Assembly: GCA_964510065.1 (NCBI GenBank)
Contig: CAZEAC010000017.1
Location: forward strand, 8,324-72,323
Source: CAZEAC01 sp964510065
GTDB lineage: Bacteria; Bdellovibrionota_C; UBA2361; CAIXSY01
Length of the DNA stretch: 64,000 nt
Reading direction: 5' to 3'
Made by a program: the position numbers and the translations under genes. Below are positions 53,753 through 62,725 of the stretch, in pieces. Every line of letters starts with the position of its first letter. Position 1 is the first letter of the stretch. Under the pieces are notes generated by a model. The model was not told where the DNA came from, searched no databases, and saw nothing but the letters and a program-made list of their open reading frames with translations.

Positions 53753-54997
53753 GTGAACTTGCCAAAACCCGTTATTGTAGCTCTTTTTTTATTCACGCAC
53801 TCGTTGCTCGCTTTCTCCGAATCATCGCGAGTAAGCCTAGAGCAGGTATTGGCATCAACACTCGCAGGCAGTCCGGAACTTCAGCAAATTGACGCGGCAA
53901 AAGCAGCTGAGCTTGCCACGGCTTTGGGCGCAGGCCTCCTTGCAGACCCAATAGTTTCGGTGCGAGTCGGACTGCGCCAAGGCGGCGGAGAACGCGGCGA
54001 CAACGAGATCGAGGCCACACTCACACAGCCTCTAAGACCCTCGGATATTGGCGCACGCGCGAATTTTGTCACGCTCATTCGGGAAAGTGCAGAGACGGCA
54101 AGCGCTGGTGCGATTAGAGAATTACTCGCCAACACCTCCGCTATGTATGTCGAAGCGTGGGGCCTTGAACAGCAACGCGATTCCTACCGCGAGGCGCTTA
54201 CATTCTCAAAACGGATCTCAAAGACCCTGTCCCATGCCGCAACTTTAGGTACCGTAGATCAGAATCTATCGGCGCTCATCGACGCTCAGCAGAAGCGATC
54301 ACAGGCGCTTCTCGGCATGACCCAATCCGCGCTTCTTGAGAAAAAGTCAGCTCTCGCGCGGCGCAGCGGACTTCGCTTTGCCCTTCTCAGTGAGTCAGTG
54401 CTTTCCGAACCAGCACTTTCAGAACTTCCCACATTTGACGAGCTTTTGGAAAAAATTAAGGAAGATCCACGTGGTGAGCAGATCCAGTTGCAGATTCTAC
54501 GGAATAAACTTGGGCAACAGGTGCGTGTAGCGTCTCAGGACCGTGTGTCTGCCATAGAGCCTGAGATCGGTTTCCATCACAACGACGCCGGAACAGATCA
54601 ACTGATCGTCGGTTTATCGCTGCCGCTTCCGCTCTGGAATGGTAACGGGAGCGAGCGCGCGTCTGCCGAAGCCGCGCTGGCCGCCGTTGACGCTCGACTT
54701 GCACAATTTTCACATCCCGACTTTGAAAGCCTGCTTCGTGCGGAGTTTGATTCTAGCGTCTATCTTAGCGCCAAGTGCCACGACTACGACCAATCAGTGA
54801 TTCCAGCGTTTTCAAAATTAGTGAGCTCTGAAGAGCAGCGTCTTGCGCAGGGCCAAGGGGCGCTTTTTCAGCTTTGGGAATATGCTACTGAGCTTGCTCA
54901 GGCTCGAAAGGAGTGGATAGATTGCCAGCGTGAAGCATTCGCCTCTCGTAACAAGTTGCTCGCGCGTGCGGGACTCTCTATTTTCGGAGGAAGATGA
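53753..54997 (+). CDS. Outer-membrane efflux protein, TolC/CzcC family
   Basis: The outer-membrane channel of a tripartite pump. The GTG at 53753 opens a signal peptide (PVIVALFLFTHSLLAFSES). Two OEP repeats follow (SLEQVLASTLAGSPELQQID at about 28-47; the second from EPEIGFHHNDAG, with LIVGLSLPLPLWNGNGSERA, at about 275-310), with long helical stretches between. At 414 residues the length fits CzcC/CusC-type proteins, although no lipobox is seen. It overlaps the adaptor gene by 4 bp, so the three pump genes form one operon. Confidence 0.9.
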   Translation: MNLPKPVIVALFLFTHSLLAFSESSRVSLEQVLASTLAGSPELQQIDAAKAAELATALGAGLLADPIVSVRVGLRQGGGERGDNEIEATLTQPLRPSDIGARANFVTLIRESAETASAGAIRELLANTSAMYVEAWGLEQQRDSYREALTFSKRISKTLSHAATLGTVDQNLSALIDAQQKRSQALLGMTQSALLEKKSALARRSGLRFALLSESVLSEPALSELPTFDELLEKIKEDPRGEQIQLQILRNKLGQQVRVASQDRVSAIEPEIGFHHNDAGTDQLIVGLSLPLPLWNGNGSERASAEAALAAVDARLAQFSHPDFESLLRAEFDSSVYLSAKCHDYDQSVIPAFSKLVSSEEQRLAQGQGALFQLWEYATELAQARKEWIDCQREAFASRNKLLARAGLSIFGGR

Positions 54998-56079
54998 ATC
55001 GAAGCCAGGTTTTCAAGAGTCTGACATTTCTGCAAGGGGCGCTCATAGCCTTAAGCATTACGCTTATTCCAGCACCTTTTGCGTACGCACATGGTGGCGA
55101 TGAGCATGCTGCCCCATCCGATTCGGGCTCTGCCATGCTCACGGAGCCTCTGACACTTTCAACAAGCACGGTAAAGAATCTTGGCATTGAATCAATGCGG
55201 GTAACCCCACGAAGTTTTCCCATCACCGTCAATATGTTTGGAATAGTCGCCGCTCTTCCTGAGAAATACGCGAAAGTAAGCACGCGCTTTAGCGGCAGAA
55301 TCAAGTCAATTTTCGCCAAAGTTGGACAGAGCGTTAAAAAAGAAGATCTGCTTCTTATCGTTGAGCCGCTTCAGGTTGGCAGCTCCGATGTGAGCATCCG
55401 TGCGCCGATCGCAGGGACTATTACCGCGCAGTCATTTGAAGCCCTGGGTGAACCTGTGAGCCCCGAGACAACGCTGCTTGAAATCATTGATACAAGCGAA
55501 GTGCTAATACGCGGTGAGCTTTACGAGAGCCCTGATTTTTCGCAGATCGCCGTCGGGCAGCGCGCTGAAGCAATTACGCCGCTTTCAGGTGAGGCCCGTT
55601 TTCAGGGAGTGGTGGATAGAATCAATCCCTCACTGCAGCCCGGAAGTCTTACCTTCGAAGTTTTCGCGAAGTTTCCAAATCCCGAGAAGCGCCTCGTAAT
55701 TAATACCCATGGCGATCTCTCGGTCATAGTTTCAGAGCTCCGCGACAGGCTCGTGGTACCGCGCTCGGCACTTCTCGGGAGTCTTGGAAGCTACTATTTG
55801 TTTATTCGATCGGGCTCTACTTTCACAAGGCGCCGAGTTGAAGTCGGAGCAATCAGTTCTAACGACGTCGAAATTGCCAAAGGGCTAACCCCCGGCGAAG
55901 AAGTCGTCACTACCGGCCACTACCAGCTCCAGTTCGCGCGCTCGGATTCTCCGGCCAAAAAGGGCGCGCCGGCAGTGCCGAACGAAAAAGAGCCCACACC
56001 CCATACGCACGAAGACAAAGCACATAGCCATAGCCACGACAATACATCTCACCACGATCGTTCAACGCACTCACATTAG
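54994..56079 (+). CDS. RND efflux periplasmic adaptor with His-rich C-terminus (CusB/CzcB-like)
   Basis: Connects the inner-membrane pump to the outer-membrane channel. The signal segment is LTFLQGALIALSITLIPAPFAYA, followed by a His-containing mature N-terminus (HGGDEHAA). The barrel-sandwich hybrid shows RIKSIFAKVGQSVKKEDLLL and IRAPIAGTITAQSF. The membrane-proximal domain ends with GLTPGEEVVTTGHYQL. The last about 25 residues are His-rich (HTHEDKAHSHSHDN and on), a likely metal-binding tail. This points to a divalent metal or copper substrate. It overlaps the channel gene by 4 bp and lies 6 bp before the pump. Confidence 0.92.
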   Translation: MNRSQVFKSLTFLQGALIALSITLIPAPFAYAHGGDEHAAPSDSGSAMLTEPLTLSTSTVKNLGIESMRVTPRSFPITVNMFGIVAALPEKYAKVSTRFSGRIKSIFAKVGQSVKKEDLLLIVEPLQVGSSDVSIRAPIAGTITAQSFEALGEPVSPETTLLEIIDTSEVLIRGELYESPDFSQIAVGQRAEAITPLSGEARFQGVVDRINPSLQPGSLTFEVFAKFPNPEKRLVINTHGDLSVIVSELRDRLVVPRSALLGSLGSYYLFIRSGSTFTRRRVEVGAISSNDVEIAKGLTPGEEVVTTGHYQLQFARSDSPAKKGAPAVPNEKEPTPHTHEDKAHSHSHDNTSHHDRSTHSH

Positions 56080-56085
56080 GAGATC

Positions 56086-59000
56086 ATGCTTTCACGCCTC
56101 ATCCATGTAAGCCTTAGCAATCGGCTGATCGTGATTGCCCTTGCTTTGGCGATTTCGGCATACGGAATTATTGCCGGGTTGCAATTACCGGTCGATGTCT
56201 TCCCCGATCTTAATCGCCCAGTGGTGAACATCTTTGTTGAAGCCCCAGGGCTTGCGCCTGAAGAGATAGAAGCGCGGGTCACTTACCCTATCGAGAACGC
56301 GATTAATGGGGCGCGCGGCGTGTACCGAGTGCGCTCGACTTCGATTCCTGGTCTGGCATTGGTATTTGTCGATTTTGATTGGGAGCAAGAACTTCTCAAT
56401 GCTCGACAGATCGTCGCCGAGAGATTACAGCAGGTAGCGCGGCTGCTTCCGCGCGGAGTGCAGCCAATCGTGGCACCGACTTCATCATTGATGGGTGAAA
56501 TAATGCTGGTCGGCTTGAGCTCGGATGGGTCTCTCTCCGATCTTCATCTGCGGGAAATCGCGGATTGGGAGATTCGGCCGCGCCTCGCCTCGACTAAAGG
56601 TGTATCTCAAGTAAGCGTGATAGGCGGAGAGCGCCGCGAGCTTCAAGTACTCGTGGATCCGGCGGCACTTCGCCATCACCAGCTCTCATTCCATGATATC
56701 GAGGAAGCTCTACAGGGGTCGAACGCGAACACGTCGGGTGGAGTACTGATAAACGGACCTACCGAAACAATTGTCCGCAACCTTGGCGCGCTTCGAGATA
56801 TTGACGACCTTAACCGGGTAATTCTTCCGAAGAAAAACCCTAGCGCGCCGATCGCCCCTACCCTTCCGGAAGTCGCGAGTTTGCGCTACTCAGGCCCTTC
56901 ATTTCGGCGCGGTGACGCCGGCGTGAACGGCATTAACGCGGTCGTGCTTAGCATTCAGAAACAGCCTGGTGCAGACACTCGCGAGCTTTCGGCTCGAGTG
57001 ACAAAGACCCTCGATGAGATTAGCAAATCACTTCCTCATGGAGTCACTCTGCACAAAAATATTTTTAATCAAAGCCGCTTTATCGAAGCAGCAATCGGCA
57101 GCGTGAAATCGGCGCTTCTTGAAGGTGCGCTTCTTGTCATCATCGTGCTCTTTCTTTTCCTGATGAATATAAGAACTGCGGCAATCACTCTCATCTCGAT
57201 TCCGCTCTCGTTACTTTGCACTTTCGTTGTGTTCCAGTTGCTTGGACTCTCCATTAACACAATGACCCTTGGGGGTTTGGCGATCGCAATCGGCGAGCTT
57301 GTGGATGATGCAATCGTCGATGTCGAAAACGTATTTAGAAGGCTTCGCGAGAATCGCAAACTGAGCACGCGGCTGCCTGCACTGCAGGTGATCTTTAACG
57401 CTTCAGCAGAGGTGCGGCGTTCGATAGTAAACGCGACGGTGATAGTGATATTAGTATTCGTGCCACTATTTGCACTGGGTGGAATTGAAGGGAGAATATT
57501 TGCCCCTCTCGGCTTGGGGTACATTATTTCTATACTGGCGTCGCTACTTGTCTCGCTGACCGTTACTCCTGTGCTCTGCTCTGTGCTCTTGCCGATGTCG
57601 GAAGCGATAAACGTGGAGCAAGAGACCGCGCTCGTACGCTTCCTAAAAAGGTGGCAGAATGTGGGGTTGCGTCAGGTCATTGCACGCCCTTATTTCGCGC
57701 TTGGCGCCTGTGCCATTCTCTTGGGCGTTGGCGCATTCACGGCAAGCCGGCTCGGCATGGAATTTTTGCCACCTTTTAACGAAGGCAGCGTGACCATTGG
57801 ACTTTCACTTCCACCGGGGACGTCGCTGCCTGAGTCCTCGAGGATCGGCAGACTGGCGGAGAAACTTCTTCTTGAGATTCCCGAGTTCTCATTGGTCGGC
57901 CGACGCACCGGCCGTGCTGAGCTTGACGAACACGCTGAAGGAGTTCATTACAACGAACTCGAAGCTGAGATTTTGCCGTCCGAGCGCTCTCGCGATGAAA
58001 TTCTTGACGTGGTGCGGCAGAAGCTGAACACGATTCCTGGAGTTGTCGTAAACATCGGTCAACCGATTTCGCACCGTATTGACCATCTCCTTTCCGGCGT
58101 ACGCGCACAGATTGCGCTCAAAATATTTGGCCCCGATCTTACAACGCTCCGTGAACAGGCCGAACAGACTCTCACCATTATGAAAGGCATCCCCGGAATC
58201 GTCGATACTCAGATCGAAACCCAGACCATGGTTCCGCAGCTACATGTGCGCATAAATCGCAATCGCACTGCTCAGTACGGCGTGAATGCTGGCGAGCTTG
58301 CCGAATATGTCGAGACCGCCCTTAACGGTAAAGTAGTTACCGAAATGTTGGAGGGACAGCGCACGGTTGACGTGGTGCTGCGCTTGGAAGATCGCGCACG
58401 AAACGATCGCTCGCTACTGCGTGGGCTACCCGTCGATGTCGGTGACGGCAAGCTTGTCGCGCTCGATCTGCTTGCGGAGCTAGAAGAAGCCGAAGGGCCG
58501 AATCAGATTGCACGCGAGAACGGCATGCGCCGTATCGTCGTCTCCGCGAATACAGCCGGACGAAACCTCGCCAGCACCGTTGCCGAGCTGAATAACGCGC
58601 TCGACGAAAAGGTAAAGATGCCGCAGGGCTATTTCCGGACGATAGGCGGGCAGTTTGAAAGTCAAAAGGCAGCTTCGCGCACTATCTTTTTGCTCTCGCT
58701 TCTCTCTCTCGGCGCGATTTTTCTTGTGCTGCTAATACACTTTGGCTCTTTTAATCTAAGTTTGCAGGTTATGTTCGTTGAGATCCCCTTTGCCTTTGTA
58801 GGGGCAATTTTCGGGATCTGGTGCACCACCGGAGTTGTCTCGATTGCATCATTGGTAGGCTTGGTTACTCTCTGCGGTATTGCAACGCGAAACGGTATCT
58901 TGATGTTAGATCACTATATACATCTCATGCGCGAAGAGGGCGAAGAGTTCAGCCTTAGCATGCTCTACCGGGGCACCGCAGAACGGCTTGTGCCCGTGTT

Positions 59001-59226
59001 GATGACAGCGCTGACGGCGATGTTAGCGCTGATTCCGATCTTGATCGCGCCCTTCGAGCCGGGCCGAGAGATTCTTCATCCGGTTGCCGTGGTAATTTTC
59101 TCGGGGCTTATTGCCAGCACTCTGCTCAACCTATTCATTACCCCGCTAATATTTTGGATAGTCGGAAACCGGCTTGCCCCTCCCGGCTTACAGCCGAGCC
59201 TTCAGCTTCGTGCGTTGAAAGAATAA
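56086..59226 (+). CDS. Heavy-metal efflux RND transporter, CusA/CzcA family
   Basis: The inner-membrane proton-driven pump (1046 residues, 12 TMs, two large periplasmic loops). N-terminal LPVDVFPDLNRPVVNIFVEAPGL (residues 28-50) is typical. TM4 reads GGLAIAIGELVDDAIVDVEN: the Asp and Glu of the relay are kept, while the first Asp of the CzcA-type motif is Ala, as in CusA. The porter loop has GQPISHRIDHLLSGVRAQIA, with His where CusA has a substrate Met, so copper/silver specificity is not assured. C-terminal LVGLVTLCGIATRNGILMLDHYIH is intact. No regulator gene is adjacent. Confidence 0.95.
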   Translation: MLSRLIHVSLSNRLIVIALALAISAYGIIAGLQLPVDVFPDLNRPVVNIFVEAPGLAPEEIEARVTYPIENAINGARGVYRVRSTSIPGLALVFVDFDWEQELLNARQIVAERLQQVARLLPRGVQPIVAPTSSLMGEIMLVGLSSDGSLSDLHLREIADWEIRPRLASTKGVSQVSVIGGERRELQVLVDPAALRHHQLSFHDIEEALQGSNANTSGGVLINGPTETIVRNLGALRDIDDLNRVILPKKNPSAPIAPTLPEVASLRYSGPSFRRGDAGVNGINAVVLSIQKQPGADTRELSARVTKTLDEISKSLPHGVTLHKNIFNQSRFIEAAIGSVKSALLEGALLVIIVLFLFLMNIRTAAITLISIPLSLLCTFVVFQLLGLSINTMTLGGLAIAIGELVDDAIVDVENVFRRLRENRKLSTRLPALQVIFNASAEVRRSIVNATVIVILVFVPLFALGGIEGRIFAPLGLGYIISILASLLVSLTVTPVLCSVLLPMSEAINVEQETALVRFLKRWQNVGLRQVIARPYFALGACAILLGVGAFTASRLGMEFLPPFNEGSVTIGLSLPPGTSLPESSRIGRLAEKLLLEIPEFSLVGRRTGRAELDEHAEGVHYNELEAEILPSERSRDEILDVVRQKLNTIPGVVVNIGQPISHRIDHLLSGVRAQIALKIFGPDLTTLREQAEQTLTIMKGIPGIVDTQIETQTMVPQLHVRINRNRTAQYGVNAGELAEYVETALNGKVVTEMLEGQRTVDVVLRLEDRARNDRSLLRGLPVDVGDGKLVALDLLAELEEAEGPNQIARENGMRRIVVSANTAGRNLASTVAELNNALDEKVKMPQGYFRTIGGQFESQKAASRTIFLLSLLSLGAIFLVLLIHFGSFNLSLQVMFVEIPFAFVGAIFGIWCTTGVVSIASLVGLVTLCGIATRNGILMLDHYIHLMREEGEEFSLSMLYRGTAERLVPVLMTALTAMLALIPILIAPFEPGREILHPVAVVIFSGLIASTLLNLFITPLIFWIVGNRLAPPGLQPSLQLRALKE

Positions 59227-59244
59227 GAAAAGCTTTGCTGTGCC

Positions 59245-59604
59245 TCACCATCTTCGCAAAACTGGCCGCGGAACATCTTCGACAGGCACCGCTAATCGTC
59301 GTACCTCGTGGTACAGCTTTGTCACCTCCGAGCCTATTAGTTCACGATTGGTGCCGTCAGGATTCATAACAATTTTCACAATCTTCATAGTTGCAAGATT
59401 AATATCAACATTAAATGAAGGGGACTCCAAGTCATGCGGGTTCGCGAGATATACAGTCAGAATATTCTTTTCTAAGCTATCACTCTGAGAAAATCTATAT
59501 TCGCCATTTCGACTAGCTTCGAGCACTTGCCTCTTAATCTCCTTCCATTCGGCTTCATTAATAGAACGACCTCCACGGGGACCGGTTACTAAAAGCGATT
59601 CCAT
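59245..59604 (-). CDS. Hypothetical protein, 119 residues
   Basis: A cytoplasmic-looking small protein with alternating strand/helix character (KNILTVYLANPHDL; INLATMKIVKIVMNPDGTN; LIGSEVTKLYHEVRRL). There is no signal peptide or motif. It converges with the RND pump gene with 18 bp between stops. The start at 59604 has only a weak ribosome site. Function unknown. Confidence 0.5.
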   Translation of the reverse strand: MESLLVTGPRGGRSINEAEWKEIKRQVLEASRNGEYRFSQSDSLEKNILTVYLANPHDLESPSFNVDINLATMKIVKIVMNPDGTNRELIGSEVTKLYHEVRRLAVPVEDVPRPVLRRW

Positions 59605-59977
59605 AGTACTAGCTCACTCAATAATTAACTCTTAGCTGAGATTTACACAGCGCGGCCTTAAAGTGAAGAAAATTAACTGCGGCGAAGCAGCATCACGTCA
59701 TGTACGTGCTCTCGACTAGCGCGTGTTATGAACTTTTTCCGTCGAGAGAGAGTCAAGTCGCATTAGAATGCGAGGCGGCCGCCGGAGCGAGCGCGGAGCC
59801 AGCCTATCAGGCTTGCGAGTACTCGCGACTAGGCCGAGGACGCAGTCCAATGCGAATTGGCGCTCGTAGCAGGAGAAAAGCTCATAACACGCTCTAAGGA
59901 GAATTTCCGTATTGCCAGCATTCAAGGTGTAGGCTACTGATAAAGCAACTTTTTTTAAAATCAACTTAGAGGAAGAT
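59605..59977. other. 373 bp region without a gene, holding the long inverted repeat
   Basis: The inverted-repeat element (59721-59892) occupies the middle. Downstream, TTGCCA (59912-59917) with TACTGA (59935-59940) at 17 bp spacing is a weak promoter candidate for the barrel protein at 59978. Small frames on both strands inside the element mirror each other because of the symmetry and are not counted as genes. Confidence 0.5.
59721..59892. repeat. Long imperfect inverted repeat, MITE-like or structured-RNA element
   Basis: GCGTGTTATGA(A/G)CTTTT at both ends (59721 onward, and in complement ending at 59892) continues inward with matched blocks CGCATT and CGGCC, so the arms are about 60 bp with many changes. 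The centre has two further symmetric pieces: AGCCT-ATC-AGGCT (59801-59813) and the perfect palindrome GCGAGTACTCGC (59815-59826). The total is about 172 bp. No transposase is present. It could be a non-autonomous transposable element or a folded RNA. Confidence 0.75.
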
Positions 59978-60559
59978 ATGATCCGAAATGCTTTTTCTGC
60001 GCTCTTAGGGCTTACTATTGCGACCTCGGCTTCGGCTTCGCCGCTTATGGAATATAATGATATCGATATTGCCTACAAGCACACCTTCTTTGATGAATCC
60101 GGCCTCGATGATGGTAACGGCTTAGACCTTGGAGTAAGGATTTCGCCCGTCGAACCACTCTTTTTAGAGGTCGGCTACGAGTATCTTGCCACTAAAGCGG
60201 AATCATTCAATCTCGATGCGCATATGCTCACCTACGGTGGTGGCGCTTACTTCGGTTGTGATGAAGATCTACATTTCCTGGGTCGCGTCGGCGGAATTAC
60301 TGAATGGGTAGATCCGGAAGAGGGCAGCACCGAAGATGAAAGCGGCTGGTATATTGGCGCAGAAGTCCGCGCCAAAGTCGCCGATGATGTGGAGCTCGAT
60401 GGATCGATCACCTACTCCGATGTAAAAGACGCAGAGCTTTGGAATTTTGGAATTACCACTCTGGTGGCGCTAAACGATCGGCTTGCCGTACTTGGTGCCG
60501 TCGAAATCAACGATGAAAGCGATGTTGCGCTTCTCGCCGGACTTAGAGTCGGCCTGTAG
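59978..60559 (+). CDS. Small outer-membrane beta-barrel protein
   Basis: A protein of 193 residues. GAGGAAG before the ATG is a good ribosome site. The signal peptide is NAFSALLGLTIATSASASP. The mature part shows alternating amphipathic strands typical of 8-stranded barrels (LDLGVRISPVEPLFLEVGYEY; GWYIGAEVRAKVADDVELDGSITYSD, cited as residues 48-68 and 128-153) and many acidic residues in the loops. It ends AGLRVGL, lacking a terminal aromatic residue but otherwise OmpA-barrel-like. A hairpin terminator follows directly. Confidence 0.8.
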   Translation: MIRNAFSALLGLTIATSASASPLMEYNDIDIAYKHTFFDESGLDDGNGLDLGVRISPVEPLFLEVGYEYLATKAESFNLDAHMLTYGGGAYFGCDEDLHFLGRVGGITEWVDPEEGSTEDESGWYIGAEVRAKVADDVELDGSITYSDVKDAELWNFGITTLVALNDRLAVLGAVEINDESDVALLAGLRVGL

Positions 60560-60580
60560 CGGCTAGCCTGGACTTCTCAC

Positions 60581-60612
60581 GGCGAGACCGACTCCAAAAT
60601 GCCGGTCTCGCC
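60581..60612 (+). terminator. Hairpin terminator after the barrel protein gene
   Basis: GGCGAGACCG (60581-60590) pairs perfectly with CGGTCTCGCC (60603-60612), a 10 bp GC-rich stem with a 12 nt loop, followed by the T-containing TCTTGATT. It lies 22 bp after the stop codon. Confidence 0.65.
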
Positions 60613-61000
60613 TCTTGATTACAACACTGCCAAAACTTTCTTACCGTTCTGGGCTCGGGCGATATCGATGACCCTGTTTGCGAATTAAATTTGCTAAATC
60701 CAGCACCAAGATTTCAAGATTCGATCGCTTGCGCCTGCGAGGCCGAAAAATGATCTACCATTCACCGTCAAGACCTCTGATTCTAATTTCCCGCGTTGGG
60801 TAAAGCGCCTTGTATATAACTTTTCGAATTGGAGCAGCTTGTTTCTCCATTGGATGCTTATCGTGCTTCTTGCCAAGATCCCTGCTCCCAAATTGGCTGT
60901 TACCACATCCTCGCCTCATCGCCCAATGCGTACTCTGTATAAAGTGAACCATTTCTTCAACAGCAATTAGGCCGACACCCTCCGGTAGTGTGAGATCTCC
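60613..61000. other. 388 bp with no convincing gene
   Basis: Holds only short minus-strand frames, including the weak candidate at 60755-60952. AT content rises compared with the region to the left. Nothing else is recognised. Confidence 0.4.
60755..60952 (-). CDS. Possible small protein or gene remnant
   Basis: A frame of 65 residues starting MVHFIQSTHWAMRRG. The same frame continues upstream without stop to just after the stop of the 61001-61459 gene (reading LPEGVGLIAVEEM), which hints at a gene with a non-ATG start or a broken reading frame. No motif is recognised and no good ribosome site precedes the ATG. Low confidence. Confidence 0.3.
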   Translation of the reverse strand: MVHFIQSTHWAMRRGCGNSQFGSRDLGKKHDKHPMEKQAAPIRKVIYKALYPTREIRIRGLDGEW

Positions 61001-61459
61001 TCATTTGATTGCATCAGCGAACTCATCAACAATCTCCGGGATATTCAACATTATTTTACCGTCTTCATCAGATACTCCAAGGCATACTCGCCCTTTAGAA
61101 TCATATATTGGTGCCGTCGAGAGCACGACCAACGGAATAGCTGGGCTAGTGTTCTCTAGGCGTTTATATGATCGGAGGCCTTTAGCATCGGGGGATAGAT
61201 CGAACATCTCCGCAATCTTCGGAAGGTTAATTAGGTGTCTTACCCCTATTCTGAGTACTTGCAATGTAACCAAGCAAGCCCTTCGAGCCTCTTCTATAAT
61301 CTCAGCGGTGATGGGCCTTCTGCTCTTATCATCCACCAGTAAGGCCATAGGAATATTTTGATATTTTGGTAACTTCGCAACAAACGAAATTGCCTCGCTC
61401 GCCTCGCGCAAAGTCGGTGTGTACGGTCCAGTCTGATTTCGAGTCACGGCTGAGGGCAT
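61001..61459 (-). CDS. Hypothetical protein, about 152 residues
   Basis: A soluble alpha/beta-like protein with a helical middle (AEIIEEARRACLVTLQVLRI). The ATG at 61459 is preceded by AGGTG at short spacing; GTG 61465 is an alternative. It is the third of three short minus-strand genes of unknown function (62029, 61530, 61001). No nucleotide-binding or DNA-binding motif can be named. Accessory character is suggested by the small size and lack of recognisable homology. Confidence 0.5.
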   Translation of the reverse strand: MPSAVTRNQTGPYTPTLREASEAISFVAKLPKYQNIPMALLVDDKSRRPITAEIIEEARRACLVTLQVLRIGVRHLINLPKIAEMFDLSPDAKGLRSYKRLENTSPAIPLVVLSTAPIYDSKGRVCLGVSDEDGKIMLNIPEIVDEFADAIK

Positions 61460-61529
61460 AGGCACCTAAATGAACGAATGGCAGATCTGTTGCGCGGAGC
61501 ACGGCGAGCCCTCCGCAAATTTCAAATTT

Positions 61530-61907
61530 TCACTTCGCTTCACGGGCTCGCCTATGTTTCCGCGCTTTGCTAGCCCCAATTTGAACCAGCTCAACATGGT
61601 CAGCAGTTCCGTGCTCCCAGCGGGGATTGAATCGTGGATCCTGAAATTTTTCCCGGTCCATGTACAAATTTGAGAGTTTATCGCCCCCTCTGTATACGTT
61701 TTCTTGGGGTCCCTGTACCACTAACGACTCTACATGCCCGAAGCCTACTCGTAGTGCAGCTTCGTAAATAGAACTGGGCTTCGTCAGATGTAATCGTCGA
61801 ATCTCGGCCGCTAAACGTGGTGCCTCTTGACCATCCATTCCGGCTACAGCTTTGGCCAGAACTTTTCCGCTTCGATCGATGACTGCAACTACTGCTTGAG
61901 TTCCCAT
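61530..61907 (-). CDS. Hypothetical protein, 125 residues
   Basis: A strong ribosome site (GGAGAG, 4 nt before the ATG). The N-terminus reads GTQAVVAVIDRSGKVLAKAVAGMDGQ, a strand-turn-strand of the kind seen in RNase H-like or hydantoinase-like starts (residues 2-27), but the rest does not confirm either. The C-terminus is very basic (KARKHRRAREAK), which suggests nucleic acid contact. It is the middle gene of a minus-strand trio. Function unknown. Confidence 0.6.
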   Translation of the reverse strand: MGTQAVVAVIDRSGKVLAKAVAGMDGQEAPRLAAEIRRLHLTKPSSIYEAALRVGFGHVESLVVQGPQENVYRGGDKLSNLYMDREKFQDPRFNPRWEHGTADHVELVQIGASKARKHRRAREAK

Positions 61908-62028
61908 TTTCTCTCCACAACAACTATAGGGGCTGATGTTTGCGAGACGGGCGGGGAATTGAATCGAGCTTTACCGTCAACCATCAAGCCCGTCCCGTCC
62001 TCGCTTGTTGTTCTCCCCTTAGTCAAAT

Positions 62029-62457
62029 TTACTTACGTACGGGCCCGTACAACTTACATTCATCGACCAGTTGGCAAAATACTTGTAACGTCGACCGCGC
62101 CGCATCAAATCTTCCAAGCACAGCGTGTTCTATTGCAATTGAAAGCTCTCGGAATTGTAATTTCAATTCAGGACGAATCGTCTGCAGTTTTTCCCATTCT
62201 AGGTAGTCACCGATTCGTCTTTCAGCTTGGCAAGCCAAAGCGAGATTGGCGTGCCCTGCTACATTTTCCCCAGCTTTGTAAAGGCAGAGTGCGTCATGCG
62301 TCAACTGCAGCGAACGAGCAGCTAACTCACGGACAGCCTCAAAATTATCGCGGCAAGTACAATTTCCCTTCAACCGTCCAACGGTTCCTGCCACTTTTTC
62401 CGCCTGCTGCTGCGGTAAAGATGCCCGGCCGTCCTCCCGTTCAACTGTTAAATTCAT
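62029..62457 (-). CDS. Hypothetical protein, 142 residues
   Basis: A helical protein with a CTC pair near residue 33 and TPR-like helix pairs (DALCLYKAGENVAGHANLAL; IAIEHAVLGRFDAARSTLQVF, about 80-125). AGGGG at 8 nt spacing precedes the ATG. It is the first of three short minus-strand genes. There is no signal peptide. Function unknown. Confidence 0.5.
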   Translation of the reverse strand: MNLTVEREDGRASLPQQQAEKVAGTVGRLKGNCTCRDNFEAVRELAARSLQLTHDALCLYKAGENVAGHANLALACQAERRIGDYLEWEKLQTIRPELKLQFRELSIAIEHAVLGRFDAARSTLQVFCQLVDECKLYGPVRK

Positions 62458-62725
62458 GATGTGGCCCCTATTCGAGGTGACTTTACTTTAGAATAGTTAT
62501 GCAAAATAATTTCATAGTGTGCCTTAGGGGCGAACAAGATCATAATTGACTCCCTCAATTCTACACCAGCCCTCCACTCAATCCAAATCAAGCAAAATCT
62601 TTGGCGCTTTCAGCTACTTCCGAAAGTCAGCCCCTATTATGCATTCCGGGATACATCATAGGGTCGCTTGCTGCCCGGGGATCCGACTACCGCGCGGTCT
62701 CCGAGGGAAGGATGAGGGGCTGTTA
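62458..62725. other. 268 bp spacer without a gene
   Basis: Contains the short palindrome ACCGCGCGGT within a GGATCCGACT...GTCTCCGAG context near 62690, and two copies of GCCCCTATT about 165 bp apart. No gene or promoter is evident. Confidence 0.35.

Noticed and set aside
59700..59964. Short frames on both strands with similar peptides (CYELF...)
   Set aside because: The similarity results from the inverted repeat itself; neither has a ribosome site or protein-like composition.
60694..60906. 70-codon minus-strand frame
   Set aside because: It overlaps the slightly better 60755-60952 frame, lacks a ribosome site and shows no motif.
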